A DNA stretch of 64,000 nt from Pseudomonas sp. ok272 (GCF_900109995.1 NZ_FOCB01000018.1:1-64000), one strand, 5' to 3'. Shown: positions 8,444 to 16,703, numbered from the stretch's first letter. A program made the numbers and translations. Notes: a model not told the origin generated them from the sequence alone.

Positions 8444-8595
8444 TGCCGCTCCTTAGCGAGGTGTAACTATAAATAAACACCAAATGATGCATGACTGCCC
8501 GAACGTGTTTGTGAATAAAACTCTTGCTTCTCTCTTCATCCCTTACTAGGTAGAGACTTCCAGTGTTCTGATGAACGTATGCAGAGGTATACACA

Positions 8596-8703
8596 ATGAA
8601 TGGACAGTTTCGATTACTCGTCCAAGTAGGTGAACAGACGCCTTCAGAAATACGCGATCATATGGCTAAACGCATTGCGAAACCAGCCGGTCCGTCACCA
8701 TAA
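8596..8703 (+). CDS. Possible 35-residue ORF or gene remnant
   Basis: ATG at 8596 has AGAGG about 8 bases upstream and opens a 35-codon frame (MNGQFRLLVQVGEQTPSEIR then a basic tail). No family is recognised. It may be the surviving end of a longer gene cut during the insertions next to it; the stop lies 56 bases before the 180-bp repeat element. Otherwise the 8444-8758 gap shows nothing. Confidence 0.25.
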   Translation: MNGQFRLLVQVGEQTPSEIRDHMAKRIAKPAGPSP

Positions 8704-8758
8704 GCATTGCAGATGCTTCCTGGCTGGTTGCCGCCACTCATCACCGGCAGCTATGGGT

Positions 8759-8938
8759 CGATTCTGTTGAAAAAGTCGACCTTGGTTTGCGCAGCAGTAA
8801 AGTATGCGTCCGAGATTGAAATCTTTACTTTCGGCAGAGGCTTCTGGACTCGGATTTCACGTAGCAGTGTGCAAAAAAGGCGTTTTAACCAGTCAATGAC
8901 AAGGCTGGTTGGGCGAACCGACTTTTTCAACAGAATCG
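8759..8938 (+). mobile_element. 180-bp MITE-like element, copy 1
   Basis: Exactly 180 bp bounded by a perfect 20-bp terminal inverted repeat starting CGATTCTGTTGAAAAAG. It encodes nothing. A second 180-bp copy lies at 15144-15323 in opposite orientation, similar along its full length (for example AAGATTTCAATCTC and the GAAAACGCC/TAAAACGCC region). Such short elements are probably mobilised by a transposase with matching ends, which is not in the window. Confidence 0.75.
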
Positions 8939-9418
8939 GTCGTTCTCTACCGGTCATGGCCACGAAGCGTGGAGGTCCAATCTGGCGCAAATGGCTGGTC
9001 AGGTCGAATGCAAACGGGTGGGCAAGTCTGTGCGTTTGCCAACCCGGCCGCCCCCCTTCCCTTTGGTGTCCCTTTTTTGAGATCAACACGGTGGCCTTGT
9101 GCGCTGCTGGAAAACATGCGCGCGCAGGTTTTTTCTGAGGGTGTATTGGCCAGTACACCGGCAGGGCACTGCGCAGCCTCCCTTGCTAGATATCTAACAT
9201 GGATGAACGAGGTTCGTTCATGGCCAGCAATCGCGTATGTCGCGCGGCCCATAAACCACAATCCACGGTAGCGAATCTGTACGCCGCGCCGGCTGGCCGG
9301 CGCATAGACAACTCTGTGAGTGTACCGAACGCATTTTCATGCGGAAGGGGAAGCCGCCGCGAAGCGGTGGGGGAACCCCGCAGGGGTGCCCCTGCTTCGG
9401 TTGCCAAATTGGCACCCT
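8939..9418. other. Intergenic between MITE and oriV, no gene seen
   Basis: Several short overlapping frames exist on both strands but none has a ribosome site or recognisable product. A stem GCAGGGG-TG-CCCCTGC lies at 9380-9395 and GCCAAATTGGC just after it, so this part may belong to the folded edge of the replication origin. A site for a resolvase could be here, but nothing identifies one. Confidence 0.35.
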
Positions 9419-9643
9419 CAGCGGGTTTTAGAGTTTTAATTAAGTTTTAAAAGATTTAGGAAAAAAATAATCAAAATTTCTTTTTATTTTCAATGGGTTG
9501 TAAATTTGTCCAGTGTGCAATGTACGGCTTTTGGTGGGTAATGTACGGTTTTGGGTGGGTAAAGTACGGAGGTTGGTGGGTAATGTACGGACTATCCACA
9601 GGCTGAGCGCGTGCCGCGCATTGGCACCCGTACATTACACACC
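9419..9643. other. oriV: Iteron-type replication origin (oriV)
   Basis: Three full 21-bp direct repeats plus a partial fourth start at 9519, 9540, 9561 and 9582; each begins AATGTACGG or AAAGTACGG and ends GGTGGGT. An inverted copy (TGTAATGTACGGG on the minus strand) lies near 9628-9640. CTATCCACA at 9592-9600 differs by one base from the DnaA box TTATCCACA. A very AT-rich stretch (about 9424-9495) adjoins. Iterons, DnaA box and AT-rich DNA beside repA are the standard parts of an iteron origin. Confidence 0.82.
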
Positions 9644-10732
9644 GGCCGCTCCGTCGACCATGCGGCGCCGATGTGCCATTGCGAGCTGTGGCCCGCTCTG
9701 CCCGGCCTCCATCGTCAAGGTATATTCCGGCAAGTCGTTAGCCTCGACAATGCCGCGTAAGATGCGGCAGAATTCTTTGAACGTTCCCGCCGAGCCGCTG
9801 CGCTCGTAGATGGTCTGGAATGACCATCTGGCCTCTGTCTTGCCCGCTGCTCTGCGCGCAAGACGATACACGAACCGGCCAATGCCGGTACCGATCAGGA
9901 AGAAGTCAGGGTGGAGGGCCAGCACGTCGGGGTTTTTGCCGCCCGTGATCTCCTGATACATCCACTGCGCCACCTCGATCTCAATGAATTCTGGCTTGCC
10001 TGAGCTGTTCTCAATGACCTTGTATCGGCTAATCAGCGGCTCACCTTCATTCACGGTGATGGTTCGGCCATTCTTGCCCTTTTCGGTACGCCGGACCGCT
10101 ACATGCGTGGTGTTCAGCCGTAGGCACGTCTCTACAAGATCGTCTTTCTGCTTGCCGCCATAAGCACGACGCAGGAATTTGAGGACGTCACCAACGTGCG
10201 GCCGGAAAACCCGGCCCGGCTTTTCGCCCCTACCATCTCGATAGCGGTTCATTGCTTCGGTCAAATGCGACACAGCCATCAGCACAAGGTCGTAATCCCA
10301 CACAGAAGCCATACCGGCTGGACCGGCAGAGACCTTCACGTTGCCGTCCCGCAACTCATAGGTGATGACCTCGCCCGCACGCCTCTCCTTCTTGGACAGT
10401 CGGAATACGGCCACATCCATGATGTTGCGGCTATCGCGGATGCCCACGTCATACACCGTAGGGATGAAGAAATCCTGCTGCTCATCCCCCTTGGATGGTT
10501 TGCGCACGCGGGTAGCGGGTTGTAGCTTAGGCGCTGCTACTAGACGGCTTTCCTCGTTCCCTTCGCGCTGCAAGCGGGCGGCGACTTGCTCGTATGTCTC
10601 GCCAGGACGCGCTACGGCCTCAATGCGCTCGCGGCCTATTACAGCCCTCATCGACTGGGGACCATTGTTTCTGCTAGTCATATGGATGGCCAAACCCCAT
10701 GCCAACTTGCTGAGCGACTGTGCGCCCTGCAT
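9635..10732 (-). CDS. repA: Replication initiator protein RepA (RPA family)
   Basis: 365 residues as read; internal methionines such as M18 or M28 could be the real start. The protein should bind the iterons beside it and open the origin. The segment WDYDLVLMAVSHLTEAMNRY followed by RPHVGDVLKFLRRA, and later HPDFFLIGTGIGRFVYRLAR, are the conserved core of the plasmid/ICE initiator family PF10134 (winged-helix type). The 3' end of the gene overlaps the inverted iteron, suggesting control of origin and gene together. It lies downstream of alpA in the same direction. Initiators of this kind occur in guaA-associated genomic islands, where they may let the excised circle replicate. Confidence 0.87.
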   Translation of the reverse strand: MQGAQSLSKLAWGLAIHMTSRNNGPQSMRAVIGRERIEAVARPGETYEQVAARLQREGNEESRLVAAPKLQPATRVRKPSKGDEQQDFFIPTVYDVGIRDSRNIMDVAVFRLSKKERRAGEVITYELRDGNVKVSAGPAGMASVWDYDLVLMAVSHLTEAMNRYRDGRGEKPGRVFRPHVGDVLKFLRRAYGGKQKDDLVETCLRLNTTHVAVRRTEKGKNGRTITVNEGEPLISRYKVIENSSGKPEFIEIEVAQWMYQEITGGKNPDVLALHPDFFLIGTGIGRFVYRLARRAAGKTEARWSFQTIYERSGSAGTFKEFCRILRGIVEANDLPEYTLTMEAGQSGPQLAMAHRRRMVDGAAGV

Positions 10733-10821
10733 TCTCGTCCAGAGCTGCCCGCAGATGGCCGCATGAAATCCAGCACAAGCGGTTTACCCTGGCATGCTGC
10801 CCACACATCAATCGCCACGAT

Positions 10822-11067
10822 TCAGGCCCCTATTCCGGGGCGGGCAGCATGTATACCCGACGACTTGCGCGCGTCGATCCATTCCTCGATCTCAGTCAGA
10901 TCCCACGCGACGTTTCGGCTGGTTAGTGCGATGCGGCGCGGGAACTCCCCCCGCTGTTCCATGTTGTAGATCGTGCGTTCAGCCAGCGGGATCATCGCGT
11001 GCAATTTCTTGCGGTTGATGAGTGTCTTGCTCTTTGGCTTGATCTCCATAAGGTCGCTTTCCTTCAA
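10822..11067 (-). CDS. alpA: AlpA-family excision regulator / excisionase-like
   Basis: 81 residues with a winged-helix HTH of the MerR/AlpA type: LINRKKLHAMIPLAERTIYN then RRGEFPRRIALTSRNVAWDL, and WIDARK at the end of the domain. Proteins of this kind act as excisionases or activate the integrase gene of P4-like islands. It precedes repA in the same direction, with 89 bases between them, and the integrase lies 4.4 kb to the right on the same strand. M1 or M7 could be the start. Confidence 0.82.
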   Translation of the reverse strand: MKESDLMEIKPKSKTLINRKKLHAMIPLAERTIYNMEQRGEFPRRIALTSRNVAWDLTEIEEWIDARKSSGIHAARPGIGA

Positions 11068-11158
11068 AGTCGTCAGATGCTTGACAATGCCCTCCAGCGC
11101 CAGAGTCAGGGTGCAAAAAAGTTAGAATTTAGTTGTCATGAGGAGCTATCATCGGACG

Positions 11159-11989
11159 ATGAAAAAACGTGAGAAAGCGCCGAGCACATTCGATCCGTTT
11201 CTAGAACGCCTGGTTAGGGAAAGTGATACATCGTCTGATCGCATCCGCGCCAAGCTCAGCAACGTCTATGACTGGGGCTTCTGCGAACTATGCTGGCGAT
11301 CCACCGAATACTCGATCAGCGTGGGGGCTCAAAAGGTCTTCAAGCGCCTAAAACGAGGAAATGTCAAAGTCACGCCGCTAACGGATGCCATTCGTGCGGC
11401 AGCTCAGAAAAAAGCCGACGCCTTGGTGGCGCGCTATGAGCAGGCATGGAAAGGTGAGTTCGGCCGGTACGAGCCCGCCCGCATGTTGATGGCCTACTGT
11501 GACATGGTGGAAATGCGCGGTGACCGTTCGGTGTCAGCCTTCAGGGAGCACGTCGAGCGGCGAATACTCATTGCCGCGTGGGCACGGCATGGTGACTTGC
11601 TCCGGCCCACTAAACTACCGGGTCAGCCCGAAGGCGCAGCGAAGCCCAGTAAACTCTACTGCGAAGCACACAACCCAAGGCGAAGCGATGAAGCTCGCCG
11701 CGCATATCAACGTGACAGAAGGTTCGCGCTAGAGTATGACGAGTTGATTGACAAAATCTGGTCGCAGGAAGCCGGCACTCTCCCTAAGTGGGACATTGAA
11801 GCCCACGCATATGTCAGGAGAGAAGCCTATCGACTGCTCCAGGCACTCAAATCTCCCACCAGTACGATGGATGATCTGTTAACCCTTGGCACCATGAGTC
11901 AAGCTGAAATAGCGCGCCAACTTGGCGTATCACGCCAAGCAGTTTCCGCCGCTATCAAGCGGCGAGCGCAGAAGCAGGCGACACGCTGA
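11159..11989 (+). CDS. HTH protein of integrative elements, function unknown
   Basis: 276 residues from the ATG at 11159, chosen because GAGGAG lies upstream; an ATG seven codons earlier (11138) lacks a ribosome site. The gene diverges from alpA-repA. The middle contains a Cys/His-rich basic stretch (YCEAHNPRRSDEARRAYQRD), and the C-terminus has a clear helix-turn-helix (MSQAEIARQLGVSRQAVSAA). That layout suggests a DNA-binding regulator. I do not recognise a named family, though similar proteins sit beside repA in other islands as far as I recall. Base composition is closer to the host than that of the cassette to the right. Confidence 0.72.
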   Translation: MKKREKAPSTFDPFLERLVRESDTSSDRIRAKLSNVYDWGFCELCWRSTEYSISVGAQKVFKRLKRGNVKVTPLTDAIRAAAQKKADALVARYEQAWKGEFGRYEPARMLMAYCDMVEMRGDRSVSAFREHVERRILIAAWARHGDLLRPTKLPGQPEGAAKPSKLYCEAHNPRRSDEARRAYQRDRRFALEYDELIDKIWSQEAGTLPKWDIEAHAYVRREAYRLLQALKSPTSTMDDLLTLGTMSQAEIARQLGVSRQAVSAAIKRRAQKQATR

Positions 11990-12432
11990 AGACAATCATG
12001 ATCTAGCTGCGAAATTGCAGCGCACTTGACCAGGCGCTTGCATATGACCTGACCAGTCATTTGCATTGAACTTGACCAACGATTACAGAGAACTTGACCG
12101 ATCAGACGTCGAAGCTGAGAGGCTCATAACGACCCTGAGCGGACACTAGGAGGACGCAGACTGGGTTAACAACCAGGTGTACGATCCGGGAGTACTACTC
12201 CTGAACCGCGCTGAACCCTTCCTGCGTCGAAAAAGAAGTGTCTTTCCGCCGTCAGCAGAAAATCCCTCATGCACGGTGTGGTCAGCATATCTGGGCGTAC
12301 CGCAGCGAAAAGCGTAGGAAATGGGCCTTTCATAGCCACCGTCGACCTTGAAATCCGCAGACGCTACGAGCGCGGCTCATCGATTTGTAGTTACGAAAAT
12401 CCCCAGCAAGACCAGATGGAATTTCGAAATAA
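11990..12432. other. Non-coding, with 19-bp direct repeat (copy 2)
   Basis: The second copy of TGACCAGTCATTTGCATTG lies at 12050-12068, followed by AACTTGACCAACGATTA and AACTTGACCGAT, again like the multiple repeats of an IS21-type end. The remainder, to the end of the 354-residue gene, shows no frame with a start signal or family match. Confidence 0.5.
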
Positions 12433-13497
12433 TTAGAATTTAAAGTTAAGGCCTCTATCTATCTCTCGCCTCAGTTCTTGCAACGCAGTAAGAAAACTTT
12501 TGTCAGCATCGACCCATATTGCGGTTTTTGTTTTTGCCATCAGAACTCCACCAATATAAAAGTACAAGATGTCATCGTTCGGGCCGATGTAACTATTTAC
12601 AGGGTCTAGTGTCAGAACCCGGCCAAGCCCCCACTTTTTTTCTAGTGGGCAAAGAAATTCGTAGTTCTCCTTATTCATTTGTTTGGATTTGAGACTGTCT
12701 TTTAAATCTAGGAAATCCGACAACAAAAGATCTTTTAAAACGCCTTCTTTAAGAAGGGAGGAGTGGTCGTTCCTGACTTCGAAATACGAAAATATTCGTT
12801 CTTCGTTTGTGAATTTCTCGATATTATTCGTCAAGTATGGGACTGCATTGTGTTTCAGGAAGTTGTTTATGTCTATGTAAATGTTGTGCTTTAGGCCCAT
12901 GGAGGTAGCGGCATTGCACAATAGGGGGCGCATGTAGAAATAATACTGCTCCACTTTAGGGTTTACCTTAATTCGATCTTCTTCCTCATCGTAAGCTAGC
13001 TCGAAGGTACTATCCTCTAGTGCACCATACTCCTTTAATGTATGACTTATAGCCTTCCCTAGAAAGCCAATCCAATAGTCATCTCCTATGAGCGATTTGA
13101 AGTTTTTATTCTTTTCAGTCGCTTCTGCGTATTGCTTGAGGATGGTGTCGATTGTTGTTGAGTCTTTTTCAGACTTGGATGCAGAGGCTTTTTCAATTAT
13201 GAAGCTGTTGCTGAGTGAGCGATATTGTACTTTCTTAATTTTTTCCTCTGTAACTCCTAGCTTCAACATGCAGCAGATACTGTAGTAGTCGATTAGGGAG
13301 GCCATGGAGTTTAGCAATGCATCGGAAATCGCTTGATTTAATATCGCATTATCTTCATCGAGCTTTTGTCCTGGGTTTACGTATTCATTGAGATATTGCA
13401 CATTGGTCTTATGTCTTTTTTGGAAGAGCGCATTTACTTTTTTGATTTGATAGCGTACATTTTTTTCGATGTCACTTATCAAATTTTCAGATTTCAT
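12433..13497 (-). CDS. Unknown 354-residue protein, third gene of cargo cassette
   Basis: No family is recognised. The protein looks soluble: no signal peptide and no clear membrane segment. It is mainly helical in its first 150 residues, lysine- and glutamate-rich, with a C-terminal mixed region (YIGPNDDILYFYIGGVLMAK then TAIWVDADKSFL). The gene is clearly AT-rich, unlike the core genes, so it was probably acquired. It lies 78 bases after the fourfold-repeat mini-protein gene and reads the same way, so co-transcription is possible but not certain. A role in defence or host interaction is only an inference from position in the island. Confidence 0.7.
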   Translation of the reverse strand: MKSENLISDIEKNVRYQIKKVNALFQKRHKTNVQYLNEYVNPGQKLDEDNAILNQAISDALLNSMASLIDYYSICCMLKLGVTEEKIKKVQYRSLSNSFIIEKASASKSEKDSTTIDTILKQYAEATEKNKNFKSLIGDDYWIGFLGKAISHTLKEYGALEDSTFELAYDEEEDRIKVNPKVEQYYFYMRPLLCNAATSMGLKHNIYIDINNFLKHNAVPYLTNNIEKFTNEERIFSYFEVRNDHSSLLKEGVLKDLLLSDFLDLKDSLKSKQMNKENYEFLCPLEKKWGLGRVLTLDPVNSYIGPNDDILYFYIGGVLMAKTKTAIWVDADKSFLTALQELRREIDRGLNFKF

Positions 13498-13575
13498 AAA
13501 TTGTAGTTCTCGAAAGTTATAAGCCTTAATATAAGCGGTTACAAAATTGGCGATAGTTGAAGCGCAAAAATAATA

Positions 13576-13857
13576 CTACTTCATTCGGTACCAAGGAGAG
13601 CCGCTTGTACCTTCAGGGTGCCCATGCGCTGGGTAAATTTTATCTTCTTTAATACGGAACCATGGACTGCCACTGGTTCCTTCCGGATGTCCATGAGCGG
13701 GATAAAGTTTATGGTCTTTAATCCGAAACCATGGGGAGCCACTGCTACCTTCTGGGTGTCCATGAGCTGGATAGATTTTATCTTCTCTGACCCGGAACCA
13801 GGGAGATCCACTGGTCCCAACTGGATGTCCATGTGCAGGATATAATTTTATTTCCAT
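13576..13857 (-). CDS. Fourfold tandem-repeat mini-protein (beta-flower-like)
   Basis: 93 residues from the ATG at 13857, which has GGTGG 8 bases upstream; a GTG four codons earlier is also open. After a 3-residue start the whole protein is four copies of a 23-residue unit of the form K-[LI]-YPAHGHP-x-G-[TS]-SGSPW-[FY]-R (last copy 21). Each unit has an invariant HGHP and SGSPW. Four copies of a short beta-hairpin-like unit would close into a symmetric fourfold ring, as in proteins described as beta-flowers; that comparison is from recall. It lies between the GIY-YIG-like gene and the 354-residue gene, all in one direction. Confidence 0.75.
   Translation of the reverse strand: MEIKLYPAHGHPVGTSGSPWFRVREDKIYPAHGHPEGSSGSPWFRIKDHKLYPAHGHPEGTSGSPWFRIKEDKIYPAHGHPEGTSGSPWYRMK
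13579..13848 (-). repeat. Four tandem 69-bp coding repeats
   Basis: The four units encoding the fourfold protein are also similar at the DNA level (ATGGACATCCGGAAGG-like segments recur every 69 bases). This indicates recent duplication or gene conversion between units. The last unit is cut six bases short by the stop codon. Confidence 0.8.
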
Positions 13858-13907
13858 TGCGATTGCCACCCCTTGGGTGATCGATCAAATCGTGGTGGGC
13901 CGGACTG

Positions 13908-14390
13908 TTAAACAGCATTGTAACTACTTCGGCGCTTCTGAACCGTTGATCTTGCTTTGCGGTTCCATAGAAGATGCTCGGCTGATGACGAATTCCTCTT
14001 GATCAACTCCTCTTCAACCGACAGGCGCATCGAGTCCGGCTCGACCAAAATTGCAGTGACGCCAAGTTGATCCCCAGACTGTATCGCTGCGCGAACTTCT
14101 TTCAACTTTGATTGAGTGCTCGCAGGGGTCGAGAATAGATGCTGCGCTACCCGCGACCATCCTGACCTGTGGCTGCGTTGTCCGATGTACATTAGCTCCC
14201 AAGTAGCGTCTGGCCCGGTGCGTTTCCATAGCGCATAGACATTTATGGGAGTTTTTCCGAGCGATGGAGGAAGTACGTTTTTCTCCAGAGCCTCCCTATC
14301 AACATAGTCGATAAGACACGGAACGGTCGCAAGCAGCCGCTCCTGAGCAGATGCAATCAAGGTGCTGATGTCGATGCGAAGAGGGTCCAT
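13908..14390 (-). CDS. GIY-YIG-like nuclease-fold protein
   Basis: 160 residues. The segment INVYALWKRTG followed 12 residues later by LMYIGQRSHRSGWSRVAQHL matches the GIY and YIG strands and the catalytic arginine/histidine helix. EEELIKRN and LLWN near the C-terminus supply the conserved glutamate and asparagine of the family. The first strand has VYA in place of GIY. GIY-YIG domains cut DNA or RNA in homing, repair and restriction enzymes. This is the first gene of the three-gene minus-strand cassette, 50 bases before the fourfold-repeat gene. A nuclease role is plausible; the partner and trigger are unknown. Confidence 0.6.
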   Translation of the reverse strand: MDPLRIDISTLIASAQERLLATVPCLIDYVDREALEKNVLPPSLGKTPINVYALWKRTGPDATWELMYIGQRSHRSGWSRVAQHLFSTPASTQSKLKEVRAAIQSGDQLGVTAILVEPDSMRLSVEEELIKRNSSSAEHLLWNRKARSTVQKRRSSYNAV

Positions 14391-14701
14391 ACGGTTCCAA
14401 CTGCAAGCAGGGAAAAATTTAGCGTAATTTTTAAGCTATACAAGGCCACTTTCGCTCCTTGGCCTTTCTCGGCTCTTGAGCCAAGAAACACGAAGCAAGC
14501 AGAAGAGAAGACGGCAAGATCTCGCCTGAGGTTACGAATTCGCAAGAGCTATGTCCATGGAGATTTATGCAGTAGACGGTACAGTCCGGAAATGTCGACT
14601 TTTGGCTGTAATGGGTTGATTAGAAAAGCCGCCTTCTACGCAATGCCATCAGTCAGACTCCAGGCGATAGCTAGATGACGTGTGCCAGGTAATTGCGGAA
14701 T
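14391..14701. other. Intergenic, no gene seen
   Basis: This region should contain the promoter of the three-gene cassette; the AT-rich stretch near 14415-14445 (AAAAATTTAGCGTAATTTTT) is the likeliest place. Nothing else is recognised. Confidence 0.35.
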
Positions 14702-15037
14702 CTACGTGGACGTGCTTTTGCATCTGGGGCAGGAATGCGTATCAAGCGTGCCCAGCGTCACCGAAATCCAGTCGGCAAGTTCACCTTCACAGCGTGGCCA
14801 GAACAGGGTCGAACCGCACTCTGCGCAGATTCGCGCAATACCGTCTGCGAAGACGCATAGGCTGTTGGCGCCGCGAAGAATTCGTAGCGCGATACGCGTA
14901 ACGCTGTCATACGACGAAAACGCTGCCCCGTGACCTTTGCGGCACTGACTGCAATGACAATGGCTCACTGCTTTGGGGGCAAGCAGCTCGTAATCGACCT
15001 CTGCGCACAAGCAGCTTCCCTAGTATGCCTCTGTCAT
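14702..15037 (-). pseudogene. Broken GFA-family (CENP-V/GFA zinc domain) gene
   Basis: From ATG at 15037, with GGAG upstream, the frame reads MTEAY, then an amber stop at 15022-15020, then GSCLCAEVDYEL and SHCHCSQCRKGHGAAF. Those are the zinc-binding cysteine motifs of glutathione-dependent formaldehyde-activating (GFA) proteins. ICAECGSTLFW later supplies the second pair. The C-terminal 30 or so residues usual in the family are replaced by a short tail ending at 14702. One nonsense codon near the start and a cut end make a functional product unlikely, unless an internal start is used. Confidence 0.78.
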
Positions 15038-15143
15038 GTGCTTCTCCGTGCAGTCAAAAACGCCAGCGTAACCGCTCCAGGTTCATTTAGTCGACCGACC
15101 GCTTCTGGCCGGTTGCAGCCTGTCACGAAGGACAGCAACCGAC

Positions 15144-15323
15144 CGATTGTGTTGAAAAAGTCGGTCCTTCCTGACTGCCCGCATACTGGTTGCTGAAAAC
15201 GCCTTCTTTGCGCGCAGCTACGCGAAATCTGAGCCCGGAATCCTCTGCTCATAGAAAAGATTTCAATCTCAAGCGCGTACTTTTCTGCCGTGGAAACCAT
15301 GGCCGACTTTTTCAACAGAATCG
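15144..15323 (-). mobile_element. 180-bp MITE-like element, copy 2
   Basis: Same length as the copy at 8759-8938 but opposite in orientation. Its ends, CGATTGTGTTGAAAAAGTCG and the complement of CGATTCTGTTGAAAAAG, form a 20-bp terminal inverted repeat with one mismatch. The interior has diverged from copy 1 by scattered substitutions, so the two did not arise by a very recent duplication. The pair encloses 6.2 kb that includes oriV, repA, alpA and the cargo cassette. Confidence 0.75.
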
Positions 15324-15462
15324 GCCGATTTCGGCCTATCGTCACCACCAGCTTAGGGTCAGTTTTGGCAAAGCATGGACGCGAGACGCGCTGGTCAAGT
15401 CTGATACAAATGACTGTTCAGGTCGCATGCAAACGCATGGTCAAATCAATGTAATTAGCCCA

Positions 15463-16677
15463 CTAGCCTGCGGTGCTTTGCCGTGGCTGTTTGATCGTCC
15501 ATTCATCAATCATATCTGCCCAATCCTGCAACATCTCCCGACGCTGATCACGGTATTCAGCCTTGTTGTAGACGGCCCGAACGCCCTTCTGCTCGTGTGC
15601 AAGGCATTTCTCAATCCAGTCTGAGTTGTAACCTGCCTCATGCAGCAGTGTGCTCGCTGTCCGTCTCAAATCATGGGGCCCGAACTTACTCAGCGGCTGC
15701 CCCTCTTTTTGCGCGAGCCGATAGGTCAGCGTCAGCACCTGATTGATCGTCGCGGTGCTCATCGGCAAATCAGAATCGTACCGGGAGGGAAAGACGTAAT
15801 CTGAACCACCGGCAAATGTCTTCAGCGCAATGAAGAAATCCAAAGCCTGCTGAGATAAGAACACCAAATGGGGGTTGCGTCGCTTCATCCGCTCTTTCGG
15901 AATGGTCCACAGGGCTTCGCTGAAATTGATCTCGTTCCAGGTGGCGTTGGTCAACTCACTTTTGCGAACCATAGTGAGCAACAGCAGCTTAGCAGCGGCT
16001 CGCACGGAGGAGGCGGTGCCGATGCGGTCAAGGTATTGATACATCAACGCGATTTCGTCAGGCCCCAAAGCGCGGTCACGTGGCTCAAATTTAGCGATGC
16101 TTGCAGGACGTACCAGATCAGCCGGGTTATCTACCTTCTGGCCACGCTCAATCGCCCATCGGAAAACCTGCATCACAATCTCGCGGGAGTGCACGGCCGT
16201 CGCTGGAGCTCCACGCTCCACGATTGCATCAGTCAGCGTTCGCAAGTCCTCATGATTGATTTCCAACAGCTTCTGATTACCGAATTGCGGTTTGAGTTCG
16301 CGCTCGTAAACAGATCGGCGCATGTCGCGGGTCGAGTCAGCCATCTGATACCCACGCAGCCATTTCTCAGCCCACGCATCAAACGTCTCTGCACCTTTGG
16401 TGCGTGCCTTGGCACGGGCTTTCTCTTTGGCAGGTGACTTACCAGCCGAAACCATCTTTTTAGCCTCACCCAAGCGCTCTCTGGCTTCCGCAAGTGTGAT
16501 GCCACCCACGCCATAGCGACCAAACGTAATGGTCTCCTGACGGCCGTTGATGGAGTAGTTGTAGCGAAATGAGATGGAACCGGCAGCGGTGACGGCCACG
16601 TACAGTCCGTCGCGGTCGTTCACCTTGTAGAGTTTTTCTTTCGGTTTGAGGTTACGCAGCTTGGTATCGGTCAGCAT
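15463..16677 (-). CDS. int: Tyrosine integrase of the guaA-associated island (P4 type)
   Basis: 404 residues from the ATG at 16677; the frame is open 90 codons further upstream, but MLTDTKLRNLKPKEKLYKV is the typical start of the arm-binding domain (DUF4102). A core-binding domain follows (TFDAWAEKWL near 110), then the catalytic domain with Arg (MVRKSEL), HDLRR and the nucleophile tyrosine in VRAVYNKAEY. It lies 0.3 kb from the 3' end of guaA with its start facing guaA, the usual position for an integrase beside its attachment site. It should carry out insertion and, with AlpA, excision of the island. Confidence 0.93.
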   Translation of the reverse strand: MLTDTKLRNLKPKEKLYKVNDRDGLYVAVTAAGSISFRYNYSINGRQETITFGRYGVGGITLAEARERLGEAKKMVSAGKSPAKEKARAKARTKGAETFDAWAEKWLRGYQMADSTRDMRRSVYERELKPQFGNQKLLEINHEDLRTLTDAIVERGAPATAVHSREIVMQVFRWAIERGQKVDNPADLVRPASIAKFEPRDRALGPDEIALMYQYLDRIGTASSVRAAAKLLLLTMVRKSELTNATWNEINFSEALWTIPKERMKRRNPHLVFLSQQALDFFIALKTFAGGSDYVFPSRYDSDLPMSTATINQVLTLTYRLAQKEGQPLSKFGPHDLRRTASTLLHEAGYNSDWIEKCLAHEQKGVRAVYNKAEYRDQRREMLQDWADMIDEWTIKQPRQSTAG

Positions 16678-16703
16678 GGCAGTCACGGATTCCTTGTAAA
16701 AAA

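Noticed and set aside
8751..9158. 135-codon minus-strand and 143-codon plus-strand frames over the first 180-bp element
   Set aside because: They run across the terminal repeats of the non-coding element and have no starts or family similarity.
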